DNA of 64,000 nt from Smallanthus sonchifolius (taxonomy: Eukaryota; Streptophyta; Magnoliopsida; Asterales; Asteraceae). Of this stretch, positions 33,843 to 44,979 are shown piece by piece; position 1 is the stretch's first letter, and every line of letters begins with the position of its first letter. Location of the stretch: NCBI GenBank assembly GCA_023525975.1, contig CM042029.1, forward strand, positions 67,799,429-67,863,428. The letters run 5' to 3'. The notes beneath the pieces are model-generated. The model saw only the letters and a program-made list of their open reading frames with translations, did no database searches and was not told where the DNA came from. The position numbers and the translations under genes were made by a program.

Positions 33843-34970
33843 TGATCGATGTCGTTTGGTCAATCAAAAACAATGCTTAAACACCTTAACTAGTAAGGGT
33901 AAGTAGAGTATCGTATCCACGAGGGGTATGTGGGAAGTGTTACTTTGTTACAATGATTCAAAGACAGAAAACAATAAACTGATTTGGATTTGGGTTTAAA
34001 AAAATAACAAGAGAGGTAATCCTCTCCGGGGTTCGGGTATGCAAACACAAGTTCATCCAAGACAATTAGCAAGCGATTACATAGACATAATCATACGGTT
34101 CAATTGAATCCAATGATAATATGAGAACCCGTTGTAAATAAAACTTATTCTCATACAACCGTCAATGACAAACCAACTATAATCCAACCCCCAAATTATC
34201 CCCGATGTAAAGAAACCCGAGACTATTGAGACTTGAACAACAATTCAAAATCAATCAATGAAGTTTAAAGTATTCAATCAATAAATGAAATCATATGGCT
34301 TAACATGCCAATCAAGATTACAAACCAAGCTAATCATACAAGAGATCACAAGTGTTCACAAAACCCTAGACCCAAAGAGGACTACCATGGATTTAGCCAC
34401 TCATACTCATAACAATAATCAAATCTAGTGTACTAGGACTTACAATCATGAAATATCAAGAACAGTCGGTCCAACTATGGTAGAAATCGCATTCTTGGAG
34501 CTTTGGGACGGCTGAAATCGATGGAAGTCGGAATGGGGGCTGCCAATGGTGAAAACCTGATTTAGGTTAATTTTTCCTGTAAAACATGTTTCTCGCGTAC
34601 CGCGAAGATGGGAAACAAGTCCCTCGCGTACCACGAGGGACAAACTAGTCGGGCGCGCCTTTTAAACTCTTCGCGTACCGTGAAAGGCTTGAACAAGTTC
34701 TTCGCTTGTCGCAAAGGACAAAATTAACGGGCAACTTCCTTGATCTCTTGCGTACCGCGAAGAGTTCCACCCAGGTCTTCGCGCAGAGTTTCCAGCAAAC
34801 TTGACTTTTTGATCCTCGTGCTTCGTGTCCGACTGCTTCGCTTTTAGCACATAAAACCTGAGAGATAGACACAACCACAAACACGCATAAAACCGAACAA
34901 CTATACAACTCAAAACAACTAAAACGCACACGCAACGGGATATAAACACGGGTTATTAAACGCTACATCA
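33843..34970 (-). repeat. 5' LTR of the Athila-type element
   Basis: 1128 bp; on the plus strand it runs from TGATCGATGTC to CGCTACATCA. It contains the same TCGCGTACCGCGA-type motifs as the other LTR (about 34590-34780), including one extra copy in a roughly 30-bp segment absent from the 3' LTR. Confidence 0.93.
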
Positions 34971-35030
34971 ATGGACACTTATGCTTATGTTTAGTTTGGA
35001 TTTATAAACTTATATTTACGAATTTTCATA
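34971..35030. repeat. Block X, copy 2, right end
   Basis: GACACTTATGCTTATG...ACGAATTTTCATATTACATA continues X copy 2 after the Athila insertion; it aligns with 12365-12442 and 36767-36825. Confidence 0.85.
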
Positions 35031-36112
35031 TTACATAGTTATTATTAACTAAATTAAAGACAACGCATGAATAGTGAAGCAGCCAGACTGCTCAAGCAGG
35101 TAGCCAGCTGATTTTGTTTTTACATTTTTACCTTAAAGACCAAGGTTTTTTTTTTTTTTTCCCTCCCTCTCTTGCTCATGCATTGAACATTTATTTTCAC
35201 ACATATTAAAATAAAGAGTGGTGGTGGAGTTGCTTTACTCCATTGCCAATGAAGGAATCGACTTAGATTCAATCCTTATAGGCTCACACCCCCTTTCTTG
35301 CCCATTTTCTCTTTTTTTCCCTCTTTTTTTTCATTTTTTTATTCTGTTAACCTTTTTTTATACAGTTCTTTTGTTTTTTAAATTCTTTTATTTTATTTCT
35401 TTTTTTCATCGAACTTTCCGTTCCTATTTAATTGTTTTGTTACCGTTTTTATCAACGTTTAGGCGTTATTTTTTTAACGGTTTTGTTTCTTTATGTAACC
35501 TTTTGGATACTATTAACATTCTCTTAACTACGTGCACGTTTTTTATTTTTTATATAAAATTTCGAAGACGTTAAGTTTTTACGCTTCTCTTTACCCACTT
35601 CACCACGTCAGTGTCGTTTCAAACTTTTAAATCCGGTTGTGACAAATGCGCTCAAGAATGCAAAACTTTTTAATATTGTTTACGCCGCAACTAGGGATGA
35701 GATCGGTACCGTACCGGTACCGATACCGAAAATACCGGTACCGAATTTAAATGGGTACCGATACCGGTACCGAATTTATCGGTACGGTATGGTACCGGTA
35801 TTCGTCACAAAATGTTCATCTTTTTCGGTACCGGTACAGGTACCGAATTTATGGAAAAGTGGGTACCGATACCGGTACCGAATCTATCAGTACGGTACCG
35901 GTTCGGTACGGTAGCGGTACCGGTACTCGGTACCAAATGCTCATCCCTAGCCGCAACCCGATACATAATACCCTTTTCTATCTTTGTTTCGATCTACATA
36001 ACCTAGCCGCGAAAACTGTTCCTGTTATGTATTTTACCACGTTAAAGTCATCGGTGCAACATATGTAACGAGGTTCGTAAACGCACCGCATCGCGCCGGC
36101 TTAAATTCTAGT
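35031..36112 (+). mobile_element. Block Y copy 2: Helitron-like insertion (contains a MITE)
   Basis: It aligns with block Y copy 1 from about 35155 to the shared end CGCGCCGGCTTAAATTCTAGT at 36112. The first 110 bp differ from copy 1, which holds the psbA fragment in that place. A 258-bp MITE is inserted at 35692. The assignment to Helitron rests on the CTAGT end before T and the empty site near 36827; no helicase is present. Confidence 0.45.
35692..35949. mobile_element. 258-bp hAT-type MITE in block Y copy 2
   Basis: It starts TAGGGATGAG and ends CTCATCCCTA (10-bp exact inverses) with an exact 8-bp target duplication GCCGCAAC at 35684-35691 and 35950-35957. Block Y copy 1 has the unoccupied site with a single GCCGCAAC at 13434-13441. 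The interior is almost entirely GGTACCGATACCGGTACCG-like sequence in both orientations. No coding sequence. Confidence 0.96.
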
Positions 36113-36263
36113 TTAACCACAAGTGTTGAATAATTATCTATATTTGAAAGACTTTATGCAAGGAAAAATAAATTTGAACGATTCAGTTTTTTAATAAGAA
36201 ATAAAGACCACCAGGTCAAGGCAAAATGTCCACATCTTAAAATTACAAATCGTTTGATACTTA
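36113..36263. repeat. Block P, copy 2
   Basis: TTAACCACAAGTGTTGAATAATTATC...CAAATCGTTTGATACTTA matches block P copies 1 and 3. Compared with copy 1 it has about 30 extra bases (GGAAAAATAAATTTGAACG region). Confidence 0.8.
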
Positions 36264-36827
36264 AGGAAAACTATCATGAACTATAAACAAATTTTACCAA
36301 ATTAAATCATAAACCCCAAATTCAAACAATTAGACAAAGGGTACAAAAAAAGATAAAAATGCTATAAAGGCAATCATAAACCCCAAACAGGCAAATATAC
36401 AAACCTAAAAGCCGTTGCCAGTGAACATCAACATGCCTGCAACGAAAACAAACCATGAATAAACAACCGAGAACGACGGATTCACGAAGTAAGATGAAAT
36501 CTAAAAGGAATAAGAAAAGGACGAAAACACACGATGAAGATCGAGATCGATGAAATCGGCCCGAGAGAAGATTCATAACACGCGAAAGAGAAGAAAAAAA
36601 AGGAACATGATACCCGACTGAAGAGCAGAAAGAAAAAAATCAACCCAATGGTTAACAAACAACATCCTACCAGTCCAACCAAGCCACAAATGCATTAAAG
36701 TAACTCCAAATCAAACCTATAACTCCGACGTAATACGTTTAAAATAATAACTAAATCCACCGACACTGCTTAAGTTTAGTTTAAATTTACAAACTTATAT
36801 TTACGAATTGTCATATTAAATATTTAA
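36264..36827. repeat. Block X, copy 3
   Basis: The uninterrupted copy of block X; it lacks all insertions found in copies 1 and 2 but has lost the GTTTAACAACATGTGG segment. It joins block P copy 3 directly, with no block Y. Minus-strand frames here (36322-36682) are low-complexity and not conserved between copies. Confidence 0.85.
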
Positions 36828-37035
36828 TCACAAGTGTTGAATAATTATCTATATTTGAAAGACTTTATGTAAGGAAAAATCAATGTGAATGATTTAGATT
36901 TTTTTTAATAACAAATAAAGACCACTAGGTAAAGGCAAAATGTCCACATCTTAAAATTACAAAATCGTTTGATACTTATAGGAAATAAAGACCACCAGGT
37001 CAGGGCAAAATGTCCACATACTTATAAAATTACAA
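36826..37035. repeat. Block P, copy 3, with an internal partial duplication
   Basis: Matches block P copies 1 and 2, then repeats AAATAAAGACCACCAGGTCA...ATGTCCACAT a second time at about 36984-37020. It ends about 75 bp before the NLR start codon, so it forms the immediate upstream region of that gene. Confidence 0.75.
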
Positions 37036-37109
37036 CGGATTTAGATCTTTCAATTTTCTAGAGTCAACTTTGTTTGATCTCATTTCTCAAGAGGAATTGA
37101 AGAAACAAG

Positions 37110-39873
37110 ATGACATACACCGGCATGGAATTGTTCATGGAAAAACTGAAGAAGATGATTTACAGGACGGATAATCCACAGATCAACAACCACCAGTTAA
37201 TTTTATCTGAAAAGATTCAATTTCAACTGCTATACGTGGAGCTCGGCTCCACGATCCAAAACCTTTACGTTGAGAAAGAAAACGGCATACACGAACTTGA
37301 TGAAGTAAAAAACTGAAGAAAAGATTCAAAGATGTAGCAGAAGAGGCACATGATATTGTTGATCGGTTTGTATCAGATGTCCTTTTAATAAGTAAAAGCC
37401 TTCCAATGAGATCTGATACATTTGAAGGCACTTTGAAGAAAAGATTCAAAGATACGGCCGATGATTTTGTTGATCTGTTTGTATCTGATGACCTTTTAAA
37501 AAGTAAAAGGCTTCCAATGAGATCTGATACATTTTAAGGCACTCTGAATCTTGTGGATATTATGAATTCAATCTTGTCTATAAAGGAAGAGTTCTTTAGC
37601 ATCCTTGAAACCAACCTCCTCACAACTCAACGTCCGGCTGTGGCTGGAACTTCCGGCACCATAAATTTACCAAGATCGAAGACCTTACGGGATGAAATTA
37701 TCGTGGGTCTTGATCATGATGCTGAGTTGATAAGGGACAAACTTGTGGAAGACAAGAAGCAGCTGGATGTTGTCTCTATTGTTGGTATGGGCGGACTTGG
37801 TAAGACTACTCTTGCTACCAAAGTATTCAATGAACCTTTTGTTGTGTATCATTTCGATGTGCGTGGATGGGTCACTGTCTCTCAAACATATGAAAGAAAT
37901 GATTTGTTAGTTAAAATTTTGGAATCCATTGGCTTAAAACTAGACACTCTAGTTGCTAGTTATTCTCAACTTCATCAAAAGTTGCATCAAAGACTAATAG
38001 GCAAGAGATATTTGATTGTCATTGATGATATCTGGAGCACTAAGGCTTGGGATGACATCAAACAAGTTTTCCCCGATAATAACACCAGAAGTCGACTTCT
38101 GCTCACTAGTCGCCTCAACGAAGTTGCTTACCATGCAACACCAAGAACAAACGGTTTGATTCATCAGTTACGGTATTTAACAAATGAGAAAAGTTGGGAG
38201 TTGCTTCGTAAGAAGGTGTTCCATGACAATGATTGCCCTGAAACATTGCTCAAACCTGGAATGCAAATTGCAAAAGACTGTCATGGATTACCACTTGCTC
38301 TGGTTGTGATAGCAGGAGTTCTAGCCAAAGAAGCACTAAGCAAAGATTCATGAGAAACAATTGCAAAAAATGTGACTTCATACATTGTTAGTGACAGCAG
38401 TGACAGGAATTGGCACATGGAAACGTTGGCTCTAAGTATTGACCATTTACCTTCTCACTTGAGAGACTGTTTTCTTTACTTAGGAGGTTTCCCAGAAGAT
38501 TATACGTTCCGGCCAAGAAGACTGATCTGGTTGTGGATTTCAGAAGGTTTTATACAAGAGACTACAAATCAAAGCTTAGAGGAAACTGCAGAGGATTATT
38601 TGATGGAACTAGTAGACAGAAATCTAGTAGTCATTCAGGATAGAAAGTTCAATGGTGCCCTCAAAACATTTTCTGTCCATGATGTTTTGAGAGAACTCTG
38701 CATGGAAATAGCATCAAAAGAGGGTTTTTCCTGAAAGTACCCGAAAAGTCACAAGGATCCGATCCTTTTGAGGTGGCACCATACAAGAAGTGCCGCATTT
38801 TTGCAAGCCCGAGTACCTGCATCACAACTACCACAAGCATTCGATCATATTTGTCCTTTTATTACCACTCAGACAGAAGGTACTGCATTAATAATTTTTC
38901 CCATTCTTGGTTGCTTTTAATGGTATTGGATCTAAGGTGTATTAAACTGGATTTTATTAGCGAGGTGATAGCATTATTAGTTCACTTAAGGTACCTTGCT
39001 ATTTGGTATAATGGACCTGTCCCGTCCTCAATATGCGATCTTTGGAGCCTTCAAACCCTTATTATTAGAAGAGTCGCTATCCTTGAGCTTTTAACGCGGC
39101 CAAATTTAATGCTGCCAAATACCATATCAAACTTGGTGAATCTAAGGCATTTGAAGTGTAACGCGAGTGTTTTGTTTCCTCGAATTCAGAAACCAATGAA
39201 TCTGTTAACCATTTCCGAAGTGATTTTGGGAAAGGGGGCAAAAGATTTCTTGAAAGGTGTTCCCAGTATCAAGAAGCTTAAGTGTTTGGTTTACCAAGAG
39301 ATGAAATATGACTTCAGAGCACTCACGTTCCTTGAGACACTAAAGATAGACCGAATCTACGGAAAGAAGGAAGCTATTGTTAGAAATATGTATGTGCCGA
39401 GATCCCAAAAGAATAGCATTAGTTTTCCTTCTTCCTTGAAAAAGCTTGAATTAGTACAATGTCATCTTCCTTGGAGTTCCATGTCAGAAATTCAATCTTT
39501 ACCTCAACTCGAGGTTCTAGAATTACTATTGGATGCCTTTGTGGGACCCCAGTGGGATGCTGGTGAGGAACCATTTCAACAACTAAATTTCTTGAAATTA
39601 CGACAATTAGATATCACACAATGGGAAGCCTCTAACATCAACTTCCCATGTCTAAAACGATTGCAGGTGGAGGGCTGCATTGGTCTTGACGAGATTCCAC
39701 TTGAAATCGGGTGCATTCCAACACTTGAGCATATCATAATCAAGAACGGTCTGGACTCTTCAGATAATTCAGGGAAGAAAATTCAAGAAGAGCAACAGTC
39801 TGAGGGAAACTTTGATCTAAAGATCACAGTTAGTTATCCTTGGTGGAGAGATGGAAATCGAGAAAGAACTTAA
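37110..39873 (+). pseudogene. CC-NB-ARC-LRR disease-resistance pseudogene
   Basis: The relic begins at ATG 37110 (MTYTGMELFMEKLKKMIYRT), a coiled-coil N-terminus like R1/Prf-type plant receptors. Four lesions are seen: a frameshift near 37312, stop TAA at 37535-37537, stop TGA at 38351-38353 (probably from Trp TGG), and loss of one T near 38725. Motifs in order are P-loop GMGGLGKTT (37784-37810), RNBS-A HFDVRGWVTVSQ, kinase-2 LIVIDDIW (about 38011), GLPL HGLPLAL (about 38282), RNBS-D CFLYLGGFPED (about 38469) and VHD in place of MHD (about 38674). Leucine-rich repeats run to 39873. Intact family members bind ATP/ADP and trigger immunity in the cytoplasm. The CC-to-NB linker holds a tandem duplication of about 120 bp. 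No introns are needed. Confidence 0.93.
37312..37546 (+). repeat. Tandem duplication of about 120 bp inside the NLR coiled-coil/linker
   Basis: Two units both begin LKKRFKD and end KSxxLPMRSDTF: the first at about 37312-37432, the second at about 37433-37546. The second has lost a few codons and carries the first in-frame stop (TAA at 37535). Confidence 0.85.
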
Positions 39874-40178
39874 GTTGGAGTGAACTCTTGAAGCTTTGTA
39901 CGATTTCCGATCCAAGCTGTGGAGCATCGACGGATCGTATATTTATGAAATATAATTCATGCACGTGGAACTTGCTTCTTTCCGTATTATTTGAATAAAA
40001 TTGCTCGGTCTTTGAGTTCTAATAAAAGTCCTAGTCTTTAGCTTAGTTTACGTTATGTATTCTCTCTATTTAAGAGAGTTCGTATTTCCTTATTTTGTAA
40101 GCAATTTCAATTATCAATCAAAGCATGTATCCTTCTGCATCTTTGTTTATCTTAATTCATTCCTGATACCAATAGATT
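39874..40178 (+). other. NLR 3' flank and probable copia 2 LTR end
   Basis: After the NLR stop, about 60 bp of 3' flank grade into sequence ending ATTCCTGATACCAATAGA before a copia primer-binding site. TCTATTTAAGAGA (about 40065) is TATA-like. No LTR start was defined because the other LTR is missing. Confidence 0.4.
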
Positions 40179-40948
40179 TGGTATCAGAGCCAGGTTTTGA
40201 TCCAGTTTTCTTGTGTGTGCTTCAACCAACCTTCCTTATGGCCGATCAGACCAGCACGCTGCCTACTGCCCCCATGCCGATTCTGGTGTTTAAAATAGAG
40301 GGATATGAATATTGGAGCATACGCATGAAAAAAATTCTTAGATCTCGTGATCTATGGGATCTAGTTCAAGATGGTGTTGATGAATCAAAAAGGATCTAGG
40401 CAAACTCAGGAATGCCCACAAAAGAGATGTGCATGCCATGGCTCTCATTCAACAAGCAGTGCATGATCAATTGTTTTCAAGAGTTGCTGCTGCTTCCACG
40501 GCCAAAGACACGTGGGAGATACTAAAAATGTAATATGAAGGAGACTCTCAGGTAAAAGCCGTAAAACTGCAGGGTCTAAGAAGAGATTTTGAAAATCTAT
40601 CAATGAAAGAAGGAGAACTCATCGATGATTACTTTGGACGAGTCATGGCCCTTGTGAGTAAAAAAAGGGCCTATGTTGAGATCATTACTGATCAAACCAT
40701 AGTTGAAAAGATACTGCGAAGTCTTACTCCTAAGTTTGACAACGTAGTACCTTCAATTGAAGTAGCATATGATATGTCCCGCCTCACCCCCAGTCAATCT
40801 TATGGGGTGTCTCCAATCTCAAGAAGAAAGAAGTAATAGCAGGACTCCAGAAAAGCAAAGTGTAAGTGATGAGCAAGCCCTGCAAGTTATGCAAGACACC
40901 CCTAATGTATCTAGACAAAATTCATTCCGAGGAAGAGGACGCCTTTCT
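40179..40948 (+). mobile_element. Truncated Ty1/copia element (copia 2): primer-binding site and gag
   Basis: TGGTATCAGAGCCAGG at 40179-40194 is a tRNA-Met primer-binding site. Gag starts at ATG 40238 (MADQTSTLPTAPMPILVFKI), continues MKKILRSRDLWDLVQDGVDE to a stop at 40397, then in other frames HAMALIQQAVHDQLFSR, KLQGLRRDFENLSMKEGELI and RVMALVSKKRAYVEIITDQT. These are UBN2-type copia capsid segments. The element is cut off at about 40948, where a different copia LTR begins. Protease and all of pol are absent. Confidence 0.8.
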
Positions 40949-41428
40949 TGTTGGATATTGGATGTCCGATCATCGTTAATATCAACGTCACTATCGAGGT
41001 ACGATCTAAATAGTTACACTTTGGAAAACGAGCAGTTGATAATATTTAATTGTTAAATATTAAAGTTCACACAACGCGGTATTATACGACGGATGAATAA
41101 ATATTTATGACAAATATTTAGTCGGTGGATTCGGGAATTAATTATTCTGAGTAGTAATTAATTAGTAATTCGGTGACTAATTATTTAGAGAAATAATTAT
41201 TGATGGTTTTAACGTTTAACAGTTAAACGTTAATTATGGTTTTACTAATTATTTATAGTTAGTAAAGTAATGAGGATTCAAAGTAATTAAATAGTTAATT
41301 ACAATAAATTTATTGTAAATTCCTAATTAAGATGTATTATGTAATTAAGGTATCTATATATACATCCTTAATACTAAAACCCTAATAACCATTCTTGCCA
41401 CCATTCAAGTTTGTGCAAGAGAGGAGAC
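40949..41428 (+). repeat. copia 3 5' LTR, left half
   Basis: Starts TGTTGGATATTGGATG and runs to the Tekay 2 insertion point. With the right half at 52761-53227, which ends GATTCCCAACA, it forms a 947-bp LTR with TGTTGG...CCAACA termini, as is usual in copia. Confidence 0.85.
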
Positions 41429-44211
41429 TGCGACAATCCGGAATTTTTAGACTAACTCTGTTAATTAAATCCAGTTAAGTCTTAACTTATTTATCCTAAC
41501 CCAAACTTCAGGGACTATTTCTATCTTTAATTAAACAAAAACTAAAAGGACTAGTCTTGCCAAATCCCAAACCTGAATCCGTTGACTTGGAAAGTCAAAA
41601 TTACACAAATTGAGTTCCTGTTGACTTTTAGAAGTCAAATTCGCAAATTGTAATTCAAATTCAAGATCCTTAATCGATTCCTAGTTGAATTTGTAACTGA
41701 TATGCACGTTCCGGTCATTATTGATCGTCATTACGGCTCTAATTATCATCATCATTGTCGAATTAAACCCAATAATGGGAATTAAACTCGTAACCGCCGA
41801 CCATCATCATGTATCCGTCGAATTCGATCATTTTTATCATAATTCTCACAAGCAAACGCACTGCACGCTTTATTCGAACCTCTCTGAAGCTCTTGCACAC
41901 GTTGATTTGGCCGGAATCGCAGCAAAAGTCACCGTAGATCAAACCCGCCGCCGTCGGATCAAGTTCTAGCCGTGCACTATCAATCCGTAATCTTTTTTTG
42001 TAATTGAAACTTCCTACATCTTCGTTTTCATTCCTGTATTGAAAGCCATATGTTAATTAGGACGTATATCATCGAATTCAGGGTAAACCCGATTCTAGGG
42101 TTCATACATTTGGGGTTTAATCGATTACCGGCCCAGACTCAATCTCAGTCCAATTAACTTATATGGGTAGTTTCACAACCCTTCACTTGTTAAAAGCCCT
42201 ATGTTAATTTCATCCTTTATCATCGAATTGAACATGATCCGTAATCTAGGGTTTGTTCTTGATTCAATTTGGGGTTTTTGATCTGGAACCCAACCAAAAT
42301 GAAATTAATCCACATACACAGATTCGAAATGTCCTAATCAGTAAAAGCCCCATGTTTTTAACAAGTTTTAACATCGAATTTGACAGATTAAATTTCGTGT
42401 TCTTGTTCTAGGGTTTCGGTTCTTAAAACTAAGATTAAACGACTTGAAACTCAACGATTTTCAAATTAAATAGCACCCCAGAGTCACCTATATTCGATTT
42501 ACAAATCCCCTATGTTGTTTTGTTCAACCGTGATCGACATCATGGAAATTGGGGTTGGATTTGGGTTCGGCTAGATGGGAGGGGGGAGGAACTCAGAATG
42601 TTTGATTGATAAAACCATTTCAATTTGAGTTTAGGACGCGATGGCCTAGCCGCTGAGATGGTTAAGACTTGGTGCTTGTAGGGGAGAGACTCGGGTTCGA
42701 ATCCCTCCCCCACTGTTTTGTTTTTAAAACCATATTCCAAGTTCTATTTTGATATAAAATCAAATGTTATATTATTATAATAATATGCTAATATGTTTAA
42801 ACCGGAAAAACTACCCGTGGACTCGGGAATGATTTTATAAACCCTCCATGTTACGTATTTCTTAATTTTATAATAATATGTATATATTATTATGTAACCA
42901 TCAATTCCAAATAAAATAATATAAAGTATATTATTTTTCAAACTGTGACTTTTATTAAAATAATGTATTTAATTATATTATTTTCGCCACGATTCTAATC
43001 TTTGTGAAACGTTTCAAAACTAATAAATAATATAATTATGTATGTTATTTACTCACGTTTAAATCCCCGAATAAAAATAATAGATTAATTATTTTTGTCA
43101 CACAATTTAATTATTGTGTTATTTCGCTAAACTTAAAAATAATATAATAAATTATATTATTTTACTAGTCTACTATTTAATGACAAAACACTCGAATATA
43201 TTTATTATATATTATTTGTCATTCGTCGCGAAACGCATTCATCCCAATTTAGGAATCCGTATTCTCGTAAACTCGTTCGTTTACCCATTAATGCTTAGAA
43301 TAATCTTCCGTGTGTCATCACAAATCCCAATGAGTCCCTAATTGTTGTTTATAATTCTAGGGCATACGTAAGCCGTTGCAGGCTAACACTTGTGTACCAA
43401 ATCTCATACTTGTGTGATTACTTTCTACGCAATCAGGTGAGTTTTCACGGCCTCTTTTTACTGTTTTAACTTGGGGGAGAAAGCATGTCACAACTATTTT
43501 TGAGATTATTATAATTCATATGTTATCAATGTTAAAGCTAAGCGTAACACGCTATCACTGAAAGTCCTCAACACACATCGAACCGTTAATATGGATCTTA
43601 GTGAGGTAATGTTTAGTAGTACTACTGGGTTTGACAAATCCCACCCGCGTTAGTCGCGATAACTCGATTTGAGGTCGAACGGGTGAAATGTTAGCCTACT
43701 CACATCGCCAGAGTTGATAGCCCTGGCAGGAGGCAAATAAACAAACAGTCAGCTTCGGTTGCGAGCGCTTAAGTTAAACATGAAACGTAGGTTAGCTACC
43801 TATAGATACATATTGAATGAACAATATTGAATGAACAATAATCTGGTAAACGTTTATTTATATATTGAAACCTGTGAACTCACCAATCTCGTGTTGACAT
43901 CTTTTGTTACATGTTTTCTCAGGTCGCTAAGATAAGGCACAGGTGCACATATAGGACATGCATGGAGTCCTACTATTGAATTATGTTTTAATATTACGTT
44001 TGGACTGTTTTAATTTATGTTTGGACTGGACTTTTTGGGCGCGTTTGTTTTGCGCATTTACTTTCTTTATACGCTTCTGCATTTACTCTGATTAATATGA
44101 TTATTTCATTTGAGTCCCATATAGAGTCCTTCAATGTAACTAATGATTGAGATCCTGGTTTGTCACTTCCCAAACGGTAAAACTCCGTTAGTTGAAATTG
44201 GGGGTGTGACA
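41429..44211 (+). repeat. 5' LTR of Tekay 2
   Basis: 2783 bp, from TGCGACAATCCGG (normally TGTGACAATCC) to TTGGGGGTGTGACA. It is 15 bp longer than the 3' LTR mainly because of a TTGAATGAACAATA tandem duplication near 43820. It contains a tRNA-derived head at about 42634-42716. Confidence 0.95.
42634..42716 (+). ncRNA. tRNA-derived (SINE-head-like) segment in the Tekay 2 LTR
   Basis: GGACGCGATGGCCTAGCCGC...GGGTTCGAATCCCTCCCCCAC contains an A box (TGGCCTAGCCG, 42642-42652) and a perfect B box (GGTTCGAATCC, 42694-42704), the internal RNA polymerase III promoter. The T-arm folds, but the ends cannot form a tRNA acceptor stem, so it is tRNA-derived, not a working tRNA. An equivalent copy is in the other LTR, so it was part of the element before insertion. 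Transcription is not shown. Confidence 0.65.
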
Positions 44212-44214
44212 GAT

Positions 44215-44232
44215 TGGTATCAGAGCCATTGG
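44215..44232 (+). other. Tekay 2 primer-binding site (initiator tRNA-Met)
   Basis: TGGTATCAGAGCCATTGG starts three bases after the 5' LTR, the same arrangement as in Tekay 1. Confidence 0.93.
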
Positions 44233-44284
44233 TTACATGTCATAGACGTTTTGTTTTGGCACTTATATATTATGTTACAGGACC

Positions 44285-44979
44285 ATGTCGTCAATCCCAC
44301 CACCATCACGTAAGGCACCAGGACATGATGCACCTATCCTACCATCCACGGAGCCTAAAAGGCGCCGGACCAGTTCTAGTGGCAATTCGGTTGAGCAGGG
44401 TGAGCCGAGTAGCGCGCGAGCAAGGAATACATCACACAATTGGGATTCGTACCCCAAAATGATCCAAAGATGGATCGAGATGGGAAATGTCCCATCACCC
44501 TATTTTTGTTCCACTTCCTCATCATCTACCTTACCAAGTTTACCATGTACCATGGAACAAGTTTTTGCGGCTTTTGTATTTTCATGACTAGGGAATTAGG
44601 AATTGTGAAAGATGCTACTGATGAGATACCCGGTATTCTACAACGGGAGTTACAAGTAGAAGAGAATAAGGAACATATTGAGCATTTGACCGCCGAGATA
44701 GCAGCGACGGATCAGGTCCATGACCATCTAGTGGATAGGGTTCAACATTTAGAAACGAGGGTGGACACCTCAGACCATGCTGCTGAAGGGATTATGGAGA
44801 GAGTGACCCATCTGGAAGCCCAAATGCAAGCAGCACTTTGGCCGGAGAATATCCCACTTTCTGATGATGAGGAGGAGCCGTTTGAGGATGAGCCCTTAGA
44901 GGGGGAGCCACCCGAGGAGGAGCCGATCAAGATTGATGATGCTCTATCATGCATTTCCTCCGATGATGATGATGTTTGA
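44285..44979 (+). pseudogene. Extra pre-gag reading frame of Tekay 2 (basic N-terminus, coiled coil, acidic tail)
   Basis: Starting at ATG 44285 a frame reads MSSIPPPSRKAPGHDAPILP, then EPKRRRTSSSGNSVEQGEPS, up to about 44580. A frameshift there leads into a second frame that begins about 44585 with MTRELGIVKDATDEIPGILQ. It has heptad-like HIEHLTAEIAATDQVHDHLV and RVTHLEAQM, then a strongly acidic end (SDDEEEPFEDEPLEGEPPEE...SDDDDV). The joined product would be about 230 residues. It lies between the primer-binding site and gag, where most Tekay elements, including Tekay 1 here, have only a leader. I recognise no domain and assign no function; the basic, coiled-coil and acidic layout only suggests a nucleic-acid or protein-binding accessory factor. 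Confidence 0.6.

Larger units (their letters stand above)
14790..34970 (-). mobile_element. Athila-type Ty3/gypsy element, minus strand, split by Tekay 1
   Basis: Two similar 1.1-kb LTRs (14790-15903 and 33843-34970) enclose gag, protease, RT, RNase H and integrase fragments in gypsy order on the minus strand. The primer-binding site matches tRNA-Asp, and the RT carries VFMDDFSVFG and KGVRSFLGHAGF, which are typical of the Athila lineage. Subtracting the nested element (18446-27906) leaves about 10.7 kb, a normal Athila size. Flanks ACAGA and ATGGA are only loosely alike, so the target duplication has decayed. It sits precisely inside block X copy 2. All genes are broken, and no env-like frame is visible between integrase and the 3' LTR. 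Confidence 0.92.

Noticed and set aside
36322..36682. Minus-strand hydrophobic frames in block X
   Set aside because: The frames are not conserved between the three X copies, which differ by frame-breaking indels.
42634..42716. Functional tRNA gene
   Set aside because: A and B boxes are present but the ends cannot pair as an acceptor stem and no clear anticodon arm forms. It is called tRNA-derived only.
42540..42740. Minus-strand 66-codon frame (also 51098-51298)
   Set aside because: It is the antisense of the tRNA-derived segment and flanks; apparent conservation is due to the LTR duplication.
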